Shown here: positions 39,963 to 52,288 of the stretch, piece by piece
Layout: every line of letters begins with the position of its first letter
How positions within the stretch are numbered: position 1 is the stretch's first letter
From: Mesaphorura yosii
Taxonomy: Eukaryota; Arthropoda; Collembola; Poduromorpha; Tullbergiidae
Length of the DNA stretch: 64,000 nt
Reading direction: 5' to 3'
NCBI GenBank assembly: GCA_009869945.1
Contig: WIXG01000208.1
Location: 62,001 to 126,000, forward strand
The notes under the pieces: model-generated
Seen by the model: the letters and a program-made list of their open reading frames with translations, nothing else
Databases searched by the model: none
What the model was told of the DNA's origin: nothing
Made by a program: the position numbers and the translations under genes

Positions 39963-41186
39963 TTCAAGAGCTCTCAACACAACCCAAGGACTACGACGAC
40001 TCGCCTGCCGCCTCGGAGAAAGCCCAGCCGACGGCTTATCGATAGCAATTGAACAATGGCATTATTCATTCTCCATTTGTTTTAGAATATTTCTAGTTTT
40101 CAGGATACCTAGAATATTAAAGTCATGTGGATTAAATATGCATTTCCTGCTGCATAGCAAGTCAAATTACTGATTCATCAATGCGTCACTCTATCAAGGA
40201 AGCAAGAACAAGTAAGCATTTTGGCAATTGTAATTACTCACCTCTTCCTTTCTCCAAAAATGTGGGTGGTCAGAAAATGCCGGATATGAAGAGCATTACC
40301 AGACTTACGAGTTACGATGCGACTGCGGAGATATTGCTTTATGCAAGCAATAATTAATTTAACATGTTTACAAAACGTTCGTTATTGCAATTATTGCAAT
40401 GAAATTTATTATAAAGTCGATCTCGAAACTTGTCAAGAAAACAGAAAGTATGAACCTTGGCTCCGTTTGGAATTTTGTATTTTCAGCATCAATCCTTGCG
40501 TACTCGTGCAAGTCAAGTAAGTCACAAACCAAACCACAATATTTACGTGCTCAGGACTTTCACTCCATGAATACATACAGTTGATTTCAAGAAGTGATTT
40601 CTTGACTATGTATTGGTGCAATATTTCAGTACTGCACGCAGTGAAAGCACGAAAATATTGCAGGAAGTGAAAGCCATGAAATAAAGACACATTTGGTTGC
40701 TCGCATCTAGCACATCAAGACAATCAAGAGCGGGTCGGAGTTATTGCGAAGTCTGAACAGAGGATTTGGGTTTGAGGTAGTCAACTTCGTCATTAAAATA
40801 TTGTCAAAGGAGTTCGGCACTGCATTGCAGTATACGACTTCCTGGCGGCGTCATTGATTTCTGCCAAATACCTGTTACAGAACCAAGGACCTTGAATTCA
40901 AGAATTTACTATTGGATGTTGAACACTTGGATCGAATCGAGTCTATCGAGTAACCACCAGTATTAAAATCAGGTTAGAATCATAAAGCATACGGGCAAAA
41001 CACACAATTGAATTCTGTCGGATTCTAAGTGCATTTGTATTATGCGCAGCCAGAGAATTGCTGCACTGCAGAGCTTTTAGTCGGGGAATGGCAGACATCC
41101 ATTGGAATTAACGAAAGACTAACAGAAACAGCGTGAAAGAGGGAAGAGGGTCGAATCTTTAATTCTTAAGAATCTAGATTTTCAAA
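39963..41186. promoter_or_regulatory. Divergent intergenic region between the large unknown gene and WDR37
   Basis: About 1.2 kb separates the start codons of two genes transcribed away from each other, so it probably contains both promoters. The part nearest the minus-strand gene is open reading frame for about 90 nt and may still be coding. I saw no convincing TATA box or named factor site. Confidence 0.45.
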
Positions 41187-43555
41187 ATGCCACAGGAAGG
41201 AGTTGTACATAAAAAATCCTCGCGGAAAAGGTCGAGCTTGAGTAAGTGTACTACAATTGGGAAAATCTCAAAATTTGCCAAATCATGCTACCTTCGGCCA
41301 TTGCAATGACGATGCTATGTCTTATGTTGTTATCTCCTCTCCTCTCTAGAAAAGGGTGACTCAATGCTTCCCCAAGCATTCCAGTCACGCCTAAATGATT
41401 TGTTCGGTCAAATAGAAAAAGAGTTTGAGGCAATGTACCTGGAAAACTTGGCACGTAAGTAGAAGAAATCATGGCTTCCGTACAGACATGAAGTGGTCAT
41501 GAGATGAAAGGAGACAGACGGATGATCTTCATGTAATTTATTTCAGTACACGAGAAATTAGATGCCTTAAATGCTTTGAGCGACCAGAGAGAAAGCATTT
41601 TTTCTCCTTCCGCAATTACAACTGCTACTTTAACCCCTGGAGAAAAAATTTTCCAGCCATTCATGAGCGTGGATGGAGCAGAAGATCTTCCTCATAGCAT
41701 GCAGAAATTGAACCTGTCTAAAACGAAGAGTGAGCTACTCGCTTCGGCATTTTAGCCTACGCTGCGCTATGACATGCCAATCGTTATCATTTATTTATAT
41801 CTAGGTGGCATTCCTGGGCAGCAGAAAGTCGCTTTGCGTTTAAAGGCTCAAACAAGCAGAATAGTGTCAAGTTTTAAGACGAGCACGGTGTCATGCAGTT
41901 TGGTGAAGGAATTCTCGGGTCATAAAGATGGTATTTGGGACGTCACATCATGCAGATTAGGAATTCCAATAATTGGAACAGCTGGTGCCGGTAAAAATAA
42001 TTTTTATACAATTGTGTTGATATGAACCTCGAAACCGCAATCAAGCTCTTGCTAAAGTCATTGAATTCCACAGATCACAAGGCTGGGGTGTGGGCTGTTG
42101 ATTCGGGACGATGCCTATTGAGGTATCAGGGGCACACAGGATCCGTTAATTCAATCAGATTTCATCCTAGTAGGGAATTAGCCCTGACGTCCAGTGGTAC
42201 GAACTAACAACTTTTGAATTCTCTGTCGCAACCTGCTACAAAGCCGAATGAATACGTTTGACAATTCTTTATGCATTGTTAGGAGATCACACTGCACACA
42301 TTTGGCAAGCTTCTGTGGCGTGGGAACAAATGGTAAGTTTATGAATACTGCTACTGAGAGTGGGAGATCATTTCCGTCTATATGCAGGTACAGAAAGGAC
42401 TTTCATCTGAGGATGAGTTTGAATCATCAGAAAAGGAAGAGGCGGAGGAGGGAGGATCGGACGGTCCCATTGGACTTGCAACATTACGGACACCATCTCA
42501 GGTTCTCAATGGACACACTTCGGTAGTGATTGCTGCTGCGTGGCTACACGGTAGGATCATCTTACCGTAAAAGTTCAAGGGTTAGACACCCAGAAGATTA
42601 TTTGATTCATTGCTCGGTTCAATTTAGGTGGGGACCAAATCATAACTGCATCCTGGGATAGGTACTGTATGCTCTATATGTATTAGGTCCGCGTGTGAAT
42701 TAGATTTAATTCCGTATTATCATTGCAGAACTGCTTCGCTTTGGGATGTCAGTACTGGCGAGAGAGTACAAAATTTTTCTGGACATGACCAGGAGTTGAC
42801 CTACGCTGCTGCACATCCAGTTCACAAGCTCATCGTCACCACTTCTAAAGATGCGACATTTCGTCTTTGGGATTTGAGAAGCTCCTGCTATTCTGTATCT
42901 GTTTTTCAAGGCCATACGGAGTAAGTTTTTAAATTCTGAACATTAGTTTTCGTTTTTTCAGTCATCCTTTCGATTTCACAAGTAGAAACATTACGAGCGC
43001 TGCCTTTTCAAATAAGGACGAATTGGTCTCTGGAAGGTAGGCATAAATCGAGTGAAGTTGTAGAATTTTATTCACCTTCTTCACTTTGCATTATCTCGAT
43101 GCTTTTATCCAAGTGATGACCGCACAGTCAAGGTGTGGGACATTCGCAACATGCGCGCGGCGACTGCGACAATTCGATTGGACTCTGCAGCGAACCGCAT
43201 AAGCATTTCCAACAGTGGTTTGATTGTGGTTCCACATGATGACAGACACGTTCGAATATTCGATCTGAGTGGACAGCGAGTGGCAAGACTGCCAAGATCA
43301 AACAGACAAGTACGTCACCTTAAAATCCCATACCGAAGGTTCTTATGAAGCAATGACAATATACCGTAATCGCAGGGCCATCGTCGGATGGTTACATCTT
43401 GCGCTTGGAGCGATGACCAAAAGTGCAATCTGTTCACCTGCGGATTTGACCGAGTTGTTATGGCCTGGAACGTGCAATTCACGAAAGAAAAGGACAAGGA
43501 GAAAGAGAAGGATCGCGACTTCCCTAGTCATAATTCTGCCATTAAATCAACCTAA
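41187..43555 (+). CDS. WDR37: WD repeat-containing protein 37
   Basis: Twelve exons join in frame to 506 residues: 41187-41241, 41350-41454, 41547-41729, 41805-41990, 42074-42196, 42283-42332, 42388-42550, 42628-42661, 42729-42920, 42983-43036, 43114-43309 and 43376-43555. Human WDR37 is about 494 residues. The N-terminal coiled segment carries [20 protein letters not shown]. The propeller follows with [50 protein letters not shown] and [17 protein letters not shown], and ends in a Lys/Glu-rich tail. For exon 10 an acceptor exists 21 nt earlier, but the one chosen restores the family sequence [15 protein letters not shown]37 is a scaffold protein linked in vertebrates to PACS1/PACS2 and calcium or ER homeostasis. 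The orthology is clear. Confidence 0.93.
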
Positions 43556-46500
43556 TATTACACTGTTAAACTGACCTATCTTTTCTCACAAAGACGTAAA
43601 AATGGGACCTTGCAGAACCTGATGGTTACCGATATTATACAATACGATATTTCACTGCTTGCAGAGACAGAAACGTAATATAGCTTTTGCAATAATTGCT
43701 AGATTCGATTGTAGATCGAAGTAGTCATTATCAGTACACTGTTGCAATGCAATTTGTTGTAGACTATTCGCTAATTCGCTATTTATTAACTTATGCATTA
43801 CACGACGCTGTATAATTTTGTTACTAGACGCCACCTTGTACGTATTAATCTCAGTTTGTGAGTTCTTGAGTTTGCTCTTTCCTATTTATCACAATAAAGG
43901 CAGGCATGAGTTATTCGTGAGTCTAAAGAGTGTCAACGCCGAAGAAAGTGGACTGAGTGTGACCAAATTTAGACAGTTGCTTGTCATACGCTCGCATTTT
44001 ACTTTCTTTAAATCATAAACTCATATCTCAATCACGAAGTGCTTATTAACCGGTCCGATCGGTTTCTGCATTTCTCAACTTCATTCAATAAAATACGCTG
44101 AAACTGAAGTAGTAATTTTCTGCTTTGTGTATGCAAATGAAGCTTCGTTCTTTGATTACTGGGTACATGGCGACTATAACTATCGAGCCTTTCTCCAAAG
44201 TCCAAAGCGTGTGAAGGAGTGCCCGATGTTTTCATTCAACGTGAATGCGCAACGCGAGAGTGATGTCATGTCATTCAACTTTTTACAATCGCGTTGTTGC
44301 TCTGCGCTTTTACTTTCATCTCGGAACACTGAACACGCAATGCATCGCATCACATCACAACAGGCAATCAAAGAGTAGCAGCAAATTAATGAACCATGCG
44401 AACTGCGAACAATGCTGTCAAGCGACTCAATTATGCCAACAACAACAGGAGAGCATGTAGGCTGGCAGGTATCAGTACTTTGACTTTGACCATCGCTCCG
44501 AGCCAAAGCTAAGAATCATTAACCTAAAACCAGATAGTCGCGCATCAACGACAGGACTGCGCTTTGCAATCGAAATCCTTACGCTCAAGCACTTTGGCTG
44601 AAAAATTCATTACGATTATGATGCTTCTTCTTCAGGAAATCAATCAATGGAGATTGAAATCTCACGGCCAATGCTTCGCCATTTCAACCTTTAACCGTTG
44701 TGTGCGCCACAGATTTCGCAATTCTGATTTTGAAAGAACCGGCTCGCAAGAACCCGAATGAAAGATTGACAATGCGCATGTCATCCTTTCACAATGTGCC
44801 ATTTTAATGCAAATTATCCAAGTACCAATGTTTAGTTTTTGCAAACTCCAGCATAACGGCGGGACACCGCATTCTTGTTTTATACAATTTATGCAAAAGC
44901 GAGCGAAAACAAAAACATAGCGCATCCTGCGCCGAAGAATTCTATCTATACTTTGCTTAGGTCACTTTTACTCTATTCCATGTCAGTAAAATCACTTTTA
45001 CGAATTCATTAAACATTAAACGGCTCGTGAAGTCACTCGGACTCGTAACTCCTTCATTCATTCATGAGTTCGTACTCGTCTGCACTGCATTTTTAAGGAT
45101 GACTGAATTGATTCGTTGACACTGACTCCGTGATGGGCCGAATCAATTTCTGAGACAACTTCATTTGAAACTATCCCCACACATCACATGCACTGCATTG
45201 CACTACGCGTTGTCTTACTTTTCTCGCTGTGATTCTGTCTCGGGCATTTCTTGCTCTTCGCTCACTGAGCAATTGATGTTGAAATTGAGTCCGATTCTGA
45301 CAGGCTCAAGTGCGTGTCATTTATTCGCTCAATGAATGCGATGCTTGTATTTATTTATACTCATTGATAATAAACAAGACGAACTTCTTGTAGATTTATC
45401 TTGACATTTGGTATTTCAAACTTGTTCTTTGAGTTCAGCTCACAAGAGCGACTCGTATTTTTGCAATATGCAAATGTAATTTTATGAAGGCGGGATTTGC
45501 AGTCAGACGGAGTGAGAATTAGAATCGCGTATGGCCAGAACGAGGGAACTACGCTGAAAGCCTAGCTAATTAGCACAATAAAATAAGCATCGCTGCAATG
45601 GTCTCGCAGTGACAGGAGTCACAGCGTAACAACCGTCGTGGCTCGTGTGGTTCCACTTTCAAGCTGATGTCAGGCGCTATAATGATGTAAAATGAGATGA
45701 AGTATGAAATGCTGATTCTGCAGATACCAACCACCAGCATGAAATATGGTCGTTGCTTTTTGTATTCTATGCATCACCGTGACGCGGTGCGGCCAGTGAA
45801 AACTATTCCTCACATCTCAAATTGGGTATAGCCAGGTTCCTCATATTGAACCTGTGGACGTCTCTGGGCCAGATGATGCGAGTTAAAGAATATGACCAAG
45901 TCAATGGTTAATGGACATTTTCACTTTCATCACTTTCTTTTTCCGGCTCGCATCGTTCCCGCCCGGCCCGGCCCTCCTGCCATTTGACTTTGACACCCAT
46001 TGATCAAATTCCAGGCCTTCGAAGCTCAGACCGGTGGCTCAGCTGCATTCTTGACATCGCCTCAGCAGTGCGGTGATAGCGAGCAAATGGTTAAAGGCGG
46101 TTTTGTGGATGCTGGAATAAAGTTCGCATGCTGTGCACTGAAGATGTTATAATGAGAGTACGAATGGCAGGCAACCCAATTCGAATGGATCAATGGGAAC
46201 AAAACAGTGTTCATTGCCATTTACGATGTATGGCTCAGAGTTTCAGTGAAGAACTTCTCCAGAGAGGACAGACGAGAAGCCGGGGTTGTAACTTGCAACT
46301 TTACTACACTTGCACGCATAGCGAATGCATTGGCAACTGGTTTTGGTTCTTATTGCCTATAAACAGGCTCGAGTTAGGCTCGTATAATATTTACTCGTCT
46401 TTTGTTGCAAATATTGGATGTACTAATACCACCACGAGGACTGTAGCTAGGCTCTCGTTCTGCTTTATACGTTGTGCGGAATGAACATAAGAAAAAAGCT

Positions 46501-48406
46501 TAACGTGTTCTCCAATACAGAGTTAATCGGTGGTTAGGCTCGGCTATTTGTGTCAAGCAATTACGAGATGCTGTCTGCACTCTGCGTGGCCTTATTTACG
46601 ATTGTACAATAATTATAATTCAATTGCATTCAAGTCGTGATGTCACAGGTTCAGTTTTGGTGAAAATACTGCTTTCCCCATTCTAAAGTAGAGACGGACT
46701 CGTATGCCATTTGTAATATTTATGTTTCGACACTTTATAAGTAATGCAGAAGTATAAGTATTGGTAAAAGCTTGAAAGCTATACCGACCTAACTAAAACG
46801 TTAACGGAGCTTCCAAATGATTATACAATAATTAGAGAAATTATTGCGGTGATTTTGATGAGCAATCTCCAGCCGCCGTGCCTTTGGATGCAACCTGTAT
46901 TGCAATCGAAATAGCCCATGGTTGTAATATTATAACATGCCCTTATAAGAGAACACGCCTAGTCGACTACACATGCGTCCATTATACTTTACACAGGTCT
47001 AGTCAGCCAATAGACGCATAGCACAACAAAAGCCATAAAAACTCTTTCACTGAAATAAAGCTTCAGTAAACTCTTTCCATCTCGCTTTAGTCTCTTATAT
47101 TGGCTACAATCACACAGTACACATTCACAAACGCGTATCGCGTACTCGTATTGTACTCTGTATCGCGTGCATTATTATTCTACGAGTTATATCTGCGAGT
47201 AAAGTACATCATTTTCATTCCATTCTGCATTCTGTTCTATCTTTGGGCCCTCGCTCGTTCTTGGCTCGTGGGTCTTATAATTTTATACTGCATTATTACA
47301 GTCTATCCATATCCAAGTGGAAAAGAAGCTTCGGAAACCATTATACAAGTTTTTATAAATAAAAAATATTACACACATTTTGTAACCATAATACACGAGT
47401 CCGTGTGGAGCACAGGGCCAGATATACCGAGACTGCATCTCTGTTGCACTACTGACTCGACTTTATAAAATCTATTATTTTCATTTTCCTATTATTCACT
47501 CTCAGCCTCGTATTTGTATTTTTTGCTTCTATAATCTCAGTCTTACACATTTCATACTTTATAGGCAGACACAAGCAAAATAGTTCTTTTTTACAATAAT
47601 TTTTGTAATGAAGAGTTAATCATATGAATGCTGCGTGTGTAAGAAAGTTTACGTTTTTTGTGCACCGACTCAATTCACAATTGGCACACAAGAATTGTAA
47701 TCACATGGACGGACTTGGACTCAATTTTTGTTGATTCCGAGTAAAAGTGCAGCGGCGCAGTCGTGCAGTGCGGTGCATCTGTTGATTATCTCTTACATAA
47801 TTTCAATAAATCAAGGTAAACAGAAAACAGTGTGTTGGTTGTTGTGCCGTACTGTAATTGTATTACGTAACCCCATCAAAGGTTGAAGTTTAAGTGCACT
47901 GACAATGTGGACGTAATTTTGTTGACAGTTTGCAGGTTAAGCTGGAATATTTGGAATCGAGCGTGAATGTAAACAGACCAACATGGAGCAGAGTGCGTAC
48001 AGCTGAAGTTGAATGAAATTTCAAGCGACTAAACGGAATCAGCACTAATTTTGAAGTCTGCTGGACGGAATTATTTCGAATGCTTTGCGCACAGTCATCA
48101 AAATAACGAGTTCGTAATTTCAGTGAAAGTCTACAGATCTGATAAGACCAGGTTGTCGTTCAGAATTTTGTACTCGGAGCTCTTCCGTCGTTATCAAATT
48201 AACTGTGGCTTGAGAGTACTTGCAGTGAAAAATAAAATTCTATTTGGGTTTGGATCTGCTGGAATTAGCTAGCGAGTTCGAGTCGGTCATGGGGTCCAGC
48301 ACAAGCACGTGCTGACTGAAGAGCAGCCGAAGAGTCAAAGTCAAGCAAGCAAAATAAAGCAATAAATCATTTGGTCGGTCCCCACGACTCTCGAGGCAGT
48401 CTCGAG
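43556..48406. other. Intergenic region downstream of WDR37, possibly ending in an HMG20 5'UTR exon
   Basis: Nearly 5 kb without a supportable coding exon. A 122-codon frame at 47100-47468 starts with TTG and shows no family features. The right end may include the noncoding first exon of the HMG20 gene, because a near-perfect donor, CTCGAG|GTAAGTATT, lies at 48406/48407. Confidence 0.4.
43893..43898 (+). terminator. Candidate poly(A) signal AATAAA, WDR37
   Basis: AATAAA about 340 nt past the WDR37 stop codon on the same strand, a reasonable 3'UTR length for this genome. Another AATAAA lies farther on, near 44090. Confidence 0.45.
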
Positions 48407-49774
48407 GTAAGTATTAGTTAATTTTTCGGAAGTTATGATTACCATTATTGTACTTCGAACGCCCATAGAAAATGACGCAAAGTTAAAATAAAATATAAAA
48501 AGTAGGGATCATCTGCTGTTGTGCTACAACCTCCGATGTACTTCTAAGGTCTCAATCAGAGAGTTGGAGCTATCAGGAATTCTGTCAATTATGTCGCCAA
48601 ACTTGGACTACGAGCGCGTTTGCAGTTTACGCAGTTTTCCCTCTCCATTCATTGCACTATAAAAATGCGTATGAATTATAATCAGAAGAGGACTTTGAGC
48701 TAGAAAGATAAGTGACAAATCACGTTGTTGATGCGTTTTGGTTTTTATCTTTTTCACACTTTGAATTTACAACCTTTTAATAGGCCGTGGTTTCACGTGG
48801 TGTATAGCTGCTAGTGCAAGACTTGTTAATCATCGTGTATCAGGCCAATACTGATACCATGAGTTTCCCCTTAACCTACTAATAACCAATAACGTCATGC
48901 AAATACTGGCAACTGGCTGCCTAATGTTCACTTGAGTGTGATTTGCAATGTTGAGACTCCAGCGGTAGTGGAATTAAAAGGAGAGAGCAAATGCACATTG
49001 TATCCTAAGATGGGCTCAGAATTTAAAGTACTACTTGCGACAGTAACATGCTGCTGCATTTAGCCAGTTAAGAATTCGCAACATAATTAAGCGCGTGCAG
49101 CGAAACAGCAAAGGAATGCCGGTAATACACGAGGACTGATATTGCGAAGACAGGACAGGTTATGGCCTTTGGTAGTAGCAGACAAGGTGAAAAATTCCAA
49201 AGACAGCAATTATAACATAAACTGACCAATTGGCTACGAGAAGCAGTACGCGCATTTTGCCCTGCATTATTAGCCTGATGAAGTTGGTTTATGGTTTGTC
49301 TGAAATCTGAACACACCACATTGAGCCTACCTCACCACAGACTGCGACTGCAGACATTTGTTATCAATCACGGTTTGTTCTCATTCAAGTTCATTTGCTC
49401 GCGTTTGTTTGGGTGCTTGGGTTAGAAATCTCACACATGGGAAAGAAGTGGTGGTTGTGGTTCATTAACGTCCGCATAATTTACAAAAGCACAAGTCCAG
49501 TCACCACTAGACTGCACCTCTCCAACAGTATTCGGTTTCTCTCTATCGGTCTCACAACATTTTAGTATAAACAGATTTGATGGATTTTGCAATTGATTGT
49601 GAACGTGAGCGGACACACGTCGAGTTGAGCGCGCTGGGCACATGCTTCATGAAGAACTGCAGCTAATCGCTGAAACTAATACCGATTAGGGCTGTGATAA
49701 TGTATCATGGGTAGGAGCAAACGCGCAGTCTAGTTTCAATTCTCTTGTCTAATTGCTCCTTCTGTTTTTTTTAG
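48407..49774 (+). other. Likely 5'UTR intron of the HMG20 gene
   Basis: The coding exon of HMG20 is preceded by a strong acceptor with a T-rich tract ending at 49774, only 34 nt before the ATG, so the transcript must have an upstream noncoding exon. The best donor is at 48407 (GAG|GTAAGTATT), which would give an intron of about 1.37 kb. The acceptor is seen directly; the pairing is inference. Confidence 0.5.
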
Positions 49775-49808
49775 AGCACCCGTACTACCGTACACCTCCG
49801 AAGACAGT

Positions 49809-52288
49809 ATGAACATAAATGGTCCACCCATAATGGACATGTCAATGAATCCAAATGGCTATCATCAACCCTACCTCACGCAGAATATGATGCCTCCTCC
49901 TCCTCCACAGCATGGGCAGCATCACTCCGAAGGAGGCGGGATGACCGTCGGTCCACCTCAATCTCAACCGCCTCCGGCGCACCCCACGCAATCTCAAAGT
50001 CAAAATTCTGCAAATACAAACACCAATGCCAACTCCAATCATGGAAGTAATTCCGCAGAAAATAACACCGGCTTACACGGCGGAGGAGGAGGTTCAGGAA
50101 GTGAGAGTTCATCAAATGTCAAGTCAGAATATCAAAGAAAGAAATCATGGCCAAAGAAAAAGGTTTACAAGAAACCCGACCCAAATGCACCCAAGCAAAG
50201 GAGATTCTCAGGTTGGCTCATTTCTTACAATTAATTTAAATTGCAAGATAGTACGACACAGCGTTCATTTGCTGTCGGCCGGTTGTATACCGACCACTTG
50301 ACCGTGTCTTGCTGAACGAGATTTTGTAGTGCGTTTAGCGGCGACGCCGACATATTAATCGTGGCAGTGTTGTGCATAGTCCGAAGTGCAAATTTTCACT
50401 TTGTCATCTCGTGTTTCCTGAAACTACTCTGATGCTTTATGAAATCTTCCGTCTGGCTATCTTACTCAAGGCTATCTATAAATTAAACAAGCAAGAGTTG
50501 CAAGAGCCAGAGCGACATTAAAGACCATCGTGCACAGTGCACATCATATTCGTCACATACTTGACTTTATCAGTACTAATAAATGTTGACCACAGAGTTC
50601 AACGTAGTTTACTTTTTGAGCAATTTTAGCTGACGCTATGTTATGTCATTTTTCAGGATACTATGTGTACATGCGAGAACGGCGTGACCAACTGCGATCT
50701 ATGTACCCGGAGATGCCTTTCTACGAGATTATTCGGCAATTAGCACAAGAATGGAATAACATGGACCGCGATATTAAGCAGGTACATTCATAATTGCTTG
50801 AAAAATATACCGAGTTTCTATTAAAAGCCTAATAGTAATTTATCGTCTATTCTGGAATTATGGCGGAGTCACTCACACATAATAATGCACTGTCTGACTG
50901 CGAGGTCAAAGTGCCACTGTTGTAGCGTCCAAGTTCCAGCTTGTGCTCATATTATATTTATCCCTATGTAGAAATACCTGGACTCAGCCGAGATGGATAA
51001 GCAAAATTATGAACGAGAAATGAGTGCATATAAGAAGACTGAATCGTTCAAGCCTGCCCAAAAGCGGAAGAAGAAAAATCAACAAGGCAATCATTCGGGA
51101 CAGCAAAGTAGCCCCTTAGACATGAATATTTCAGGAACAAATTCGATGTCTACTGCCAACAACTTCGTTAGCACACACAACGTAATGGGAAGTCTCCCCA
51201 GCAGCAGTGCCATGAACATTATGAATCGCCCTGTACATTTGAATCATGATTCGGGTATGGAAATCCCAATTTTTACGAACGAGTTCCTTGACCATAACAA
51301 AGGTTCGCTTCATTTCGTTTTTTTTGCAATTTTTAAGACAATCAATCAGAACACTGCTCGGTCTAGCCGCTTGGTCGGCAGTTTTTTACTGCACTTTAGG
51401 CTATAATCAGCAGAATATGATTCTGATTGATTGTCTTCTGAAGGAGTAGGATAAAAATTATAAAATCCTGACTAGCTCAACTATAATTTTTTAATTTTCA
51501 GCGGGGAAAATGCTCGAAGAATCAATCAAATTTGTTCTCTAATAAAGTCAGACTTTGTGAGCTGCAAGCAGCTTTTGTTTCTATTTGAAATAATTCATAC
51601 TAAACCAACTAATTACTCATGGGTTCCTATTTTTTCCATCTTGAAGAGTTGGTCTGACAATCCTACTTCTAACGTATTTTAAAATTCAGAACTCTGTTTG
51701 AATTTAATCTTGTAACACTTTCAGCTCGTGAGTTGGAGCTCCGTGCTCTTCGGAAAACGGTGGCGGAGTGTGAGGAGCAAAATCAGACGCTGCAGAAGCA
51801 CGTGGAGCAGATGCAGAGTGAGATTGAGCGAATGGAACACGAAATGAGACAGCAGAAACTACAGAATGAAATGTTAAGTCAGAACCTCAACCGACTCCGA
51901 AGCGTCTTGGCGCAGAGCTTCGCCTCGCTTCCCCTGCCTGGCAGTCATGAACCACCGAATATCCACACGGTAGGTAGTATTGTAATTATAAATCGTTTGT
52001 ATGATTCTAAGAACGAGTAGGTAGTATAAAAGGAACAGTGGTTTAAGAAAACAGTGAACAGTGACTATTGCTTAGGTTGAGAACTTAGGACACTGTAATT
52101 TTTGTTTATCGTTCTTCCTCGCACTCATTCCCAATGCCCTAACAAATGAAAATAAGTGAAAATTTAATTTGTTATTTCAGATCGACAAGTACATGAACGA
52201 AGTAAAAGCCATGCAAGAAGCCAATTCTGTTCATTTCGCTCCATTCCTATCTCGTGTGAAGGATATCATCAGTCGACTTGAGTTATGA
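49809..52288 (+). CDS. HMG20A: HMG20A/HMG20B orthologue, HMG-box chromatin protein
   Basis: Five coding exons: 49809-50211, 50657-50781, 50972-51302, 51725-51969 and 52182-52288, for about 400 residues. The N-terminus is Pro/Gln/Asn/Gly-rich and probably disordered. Residues about 118-200 form one HMG box starting at KKPDPNAPKQRRFSGYYVYM, followed by a Lys-rich segment. The motif EIPIFTNEFLDHNK near residue 280 closely matches the vertebrate HMG20 element DIPIFTEEFLNHSK. After it comes a coiled coil of about 60 residues, then SFASLPLPGS, also family-specific. HMG20B is a subunit of the LSD1-CoREST histone demethylase complex; HMG20A (iBRAF) opposes it. One invertebrate orthologue probably represents both. 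My exon lengths sum to 1,211 nt, so one base near the start of the last exon needs checking. Confidence 0.92.

Noticed and set aside
42962-42982. Earlier acceptor giving WDR37 seven extra residues and a 41-nt intron
   Set aside because: The downstream acceptor gives an intron of normal length (62 nt) and restores the conserved WD-repeat sequence without an insertion.
47100-47468. 122-codon plus-strand frame with membrane-like segments
   Set aside because: It starts at TTG in AT-rich DNA with no homologous features; hydrophobicity follows from T-rich codons.
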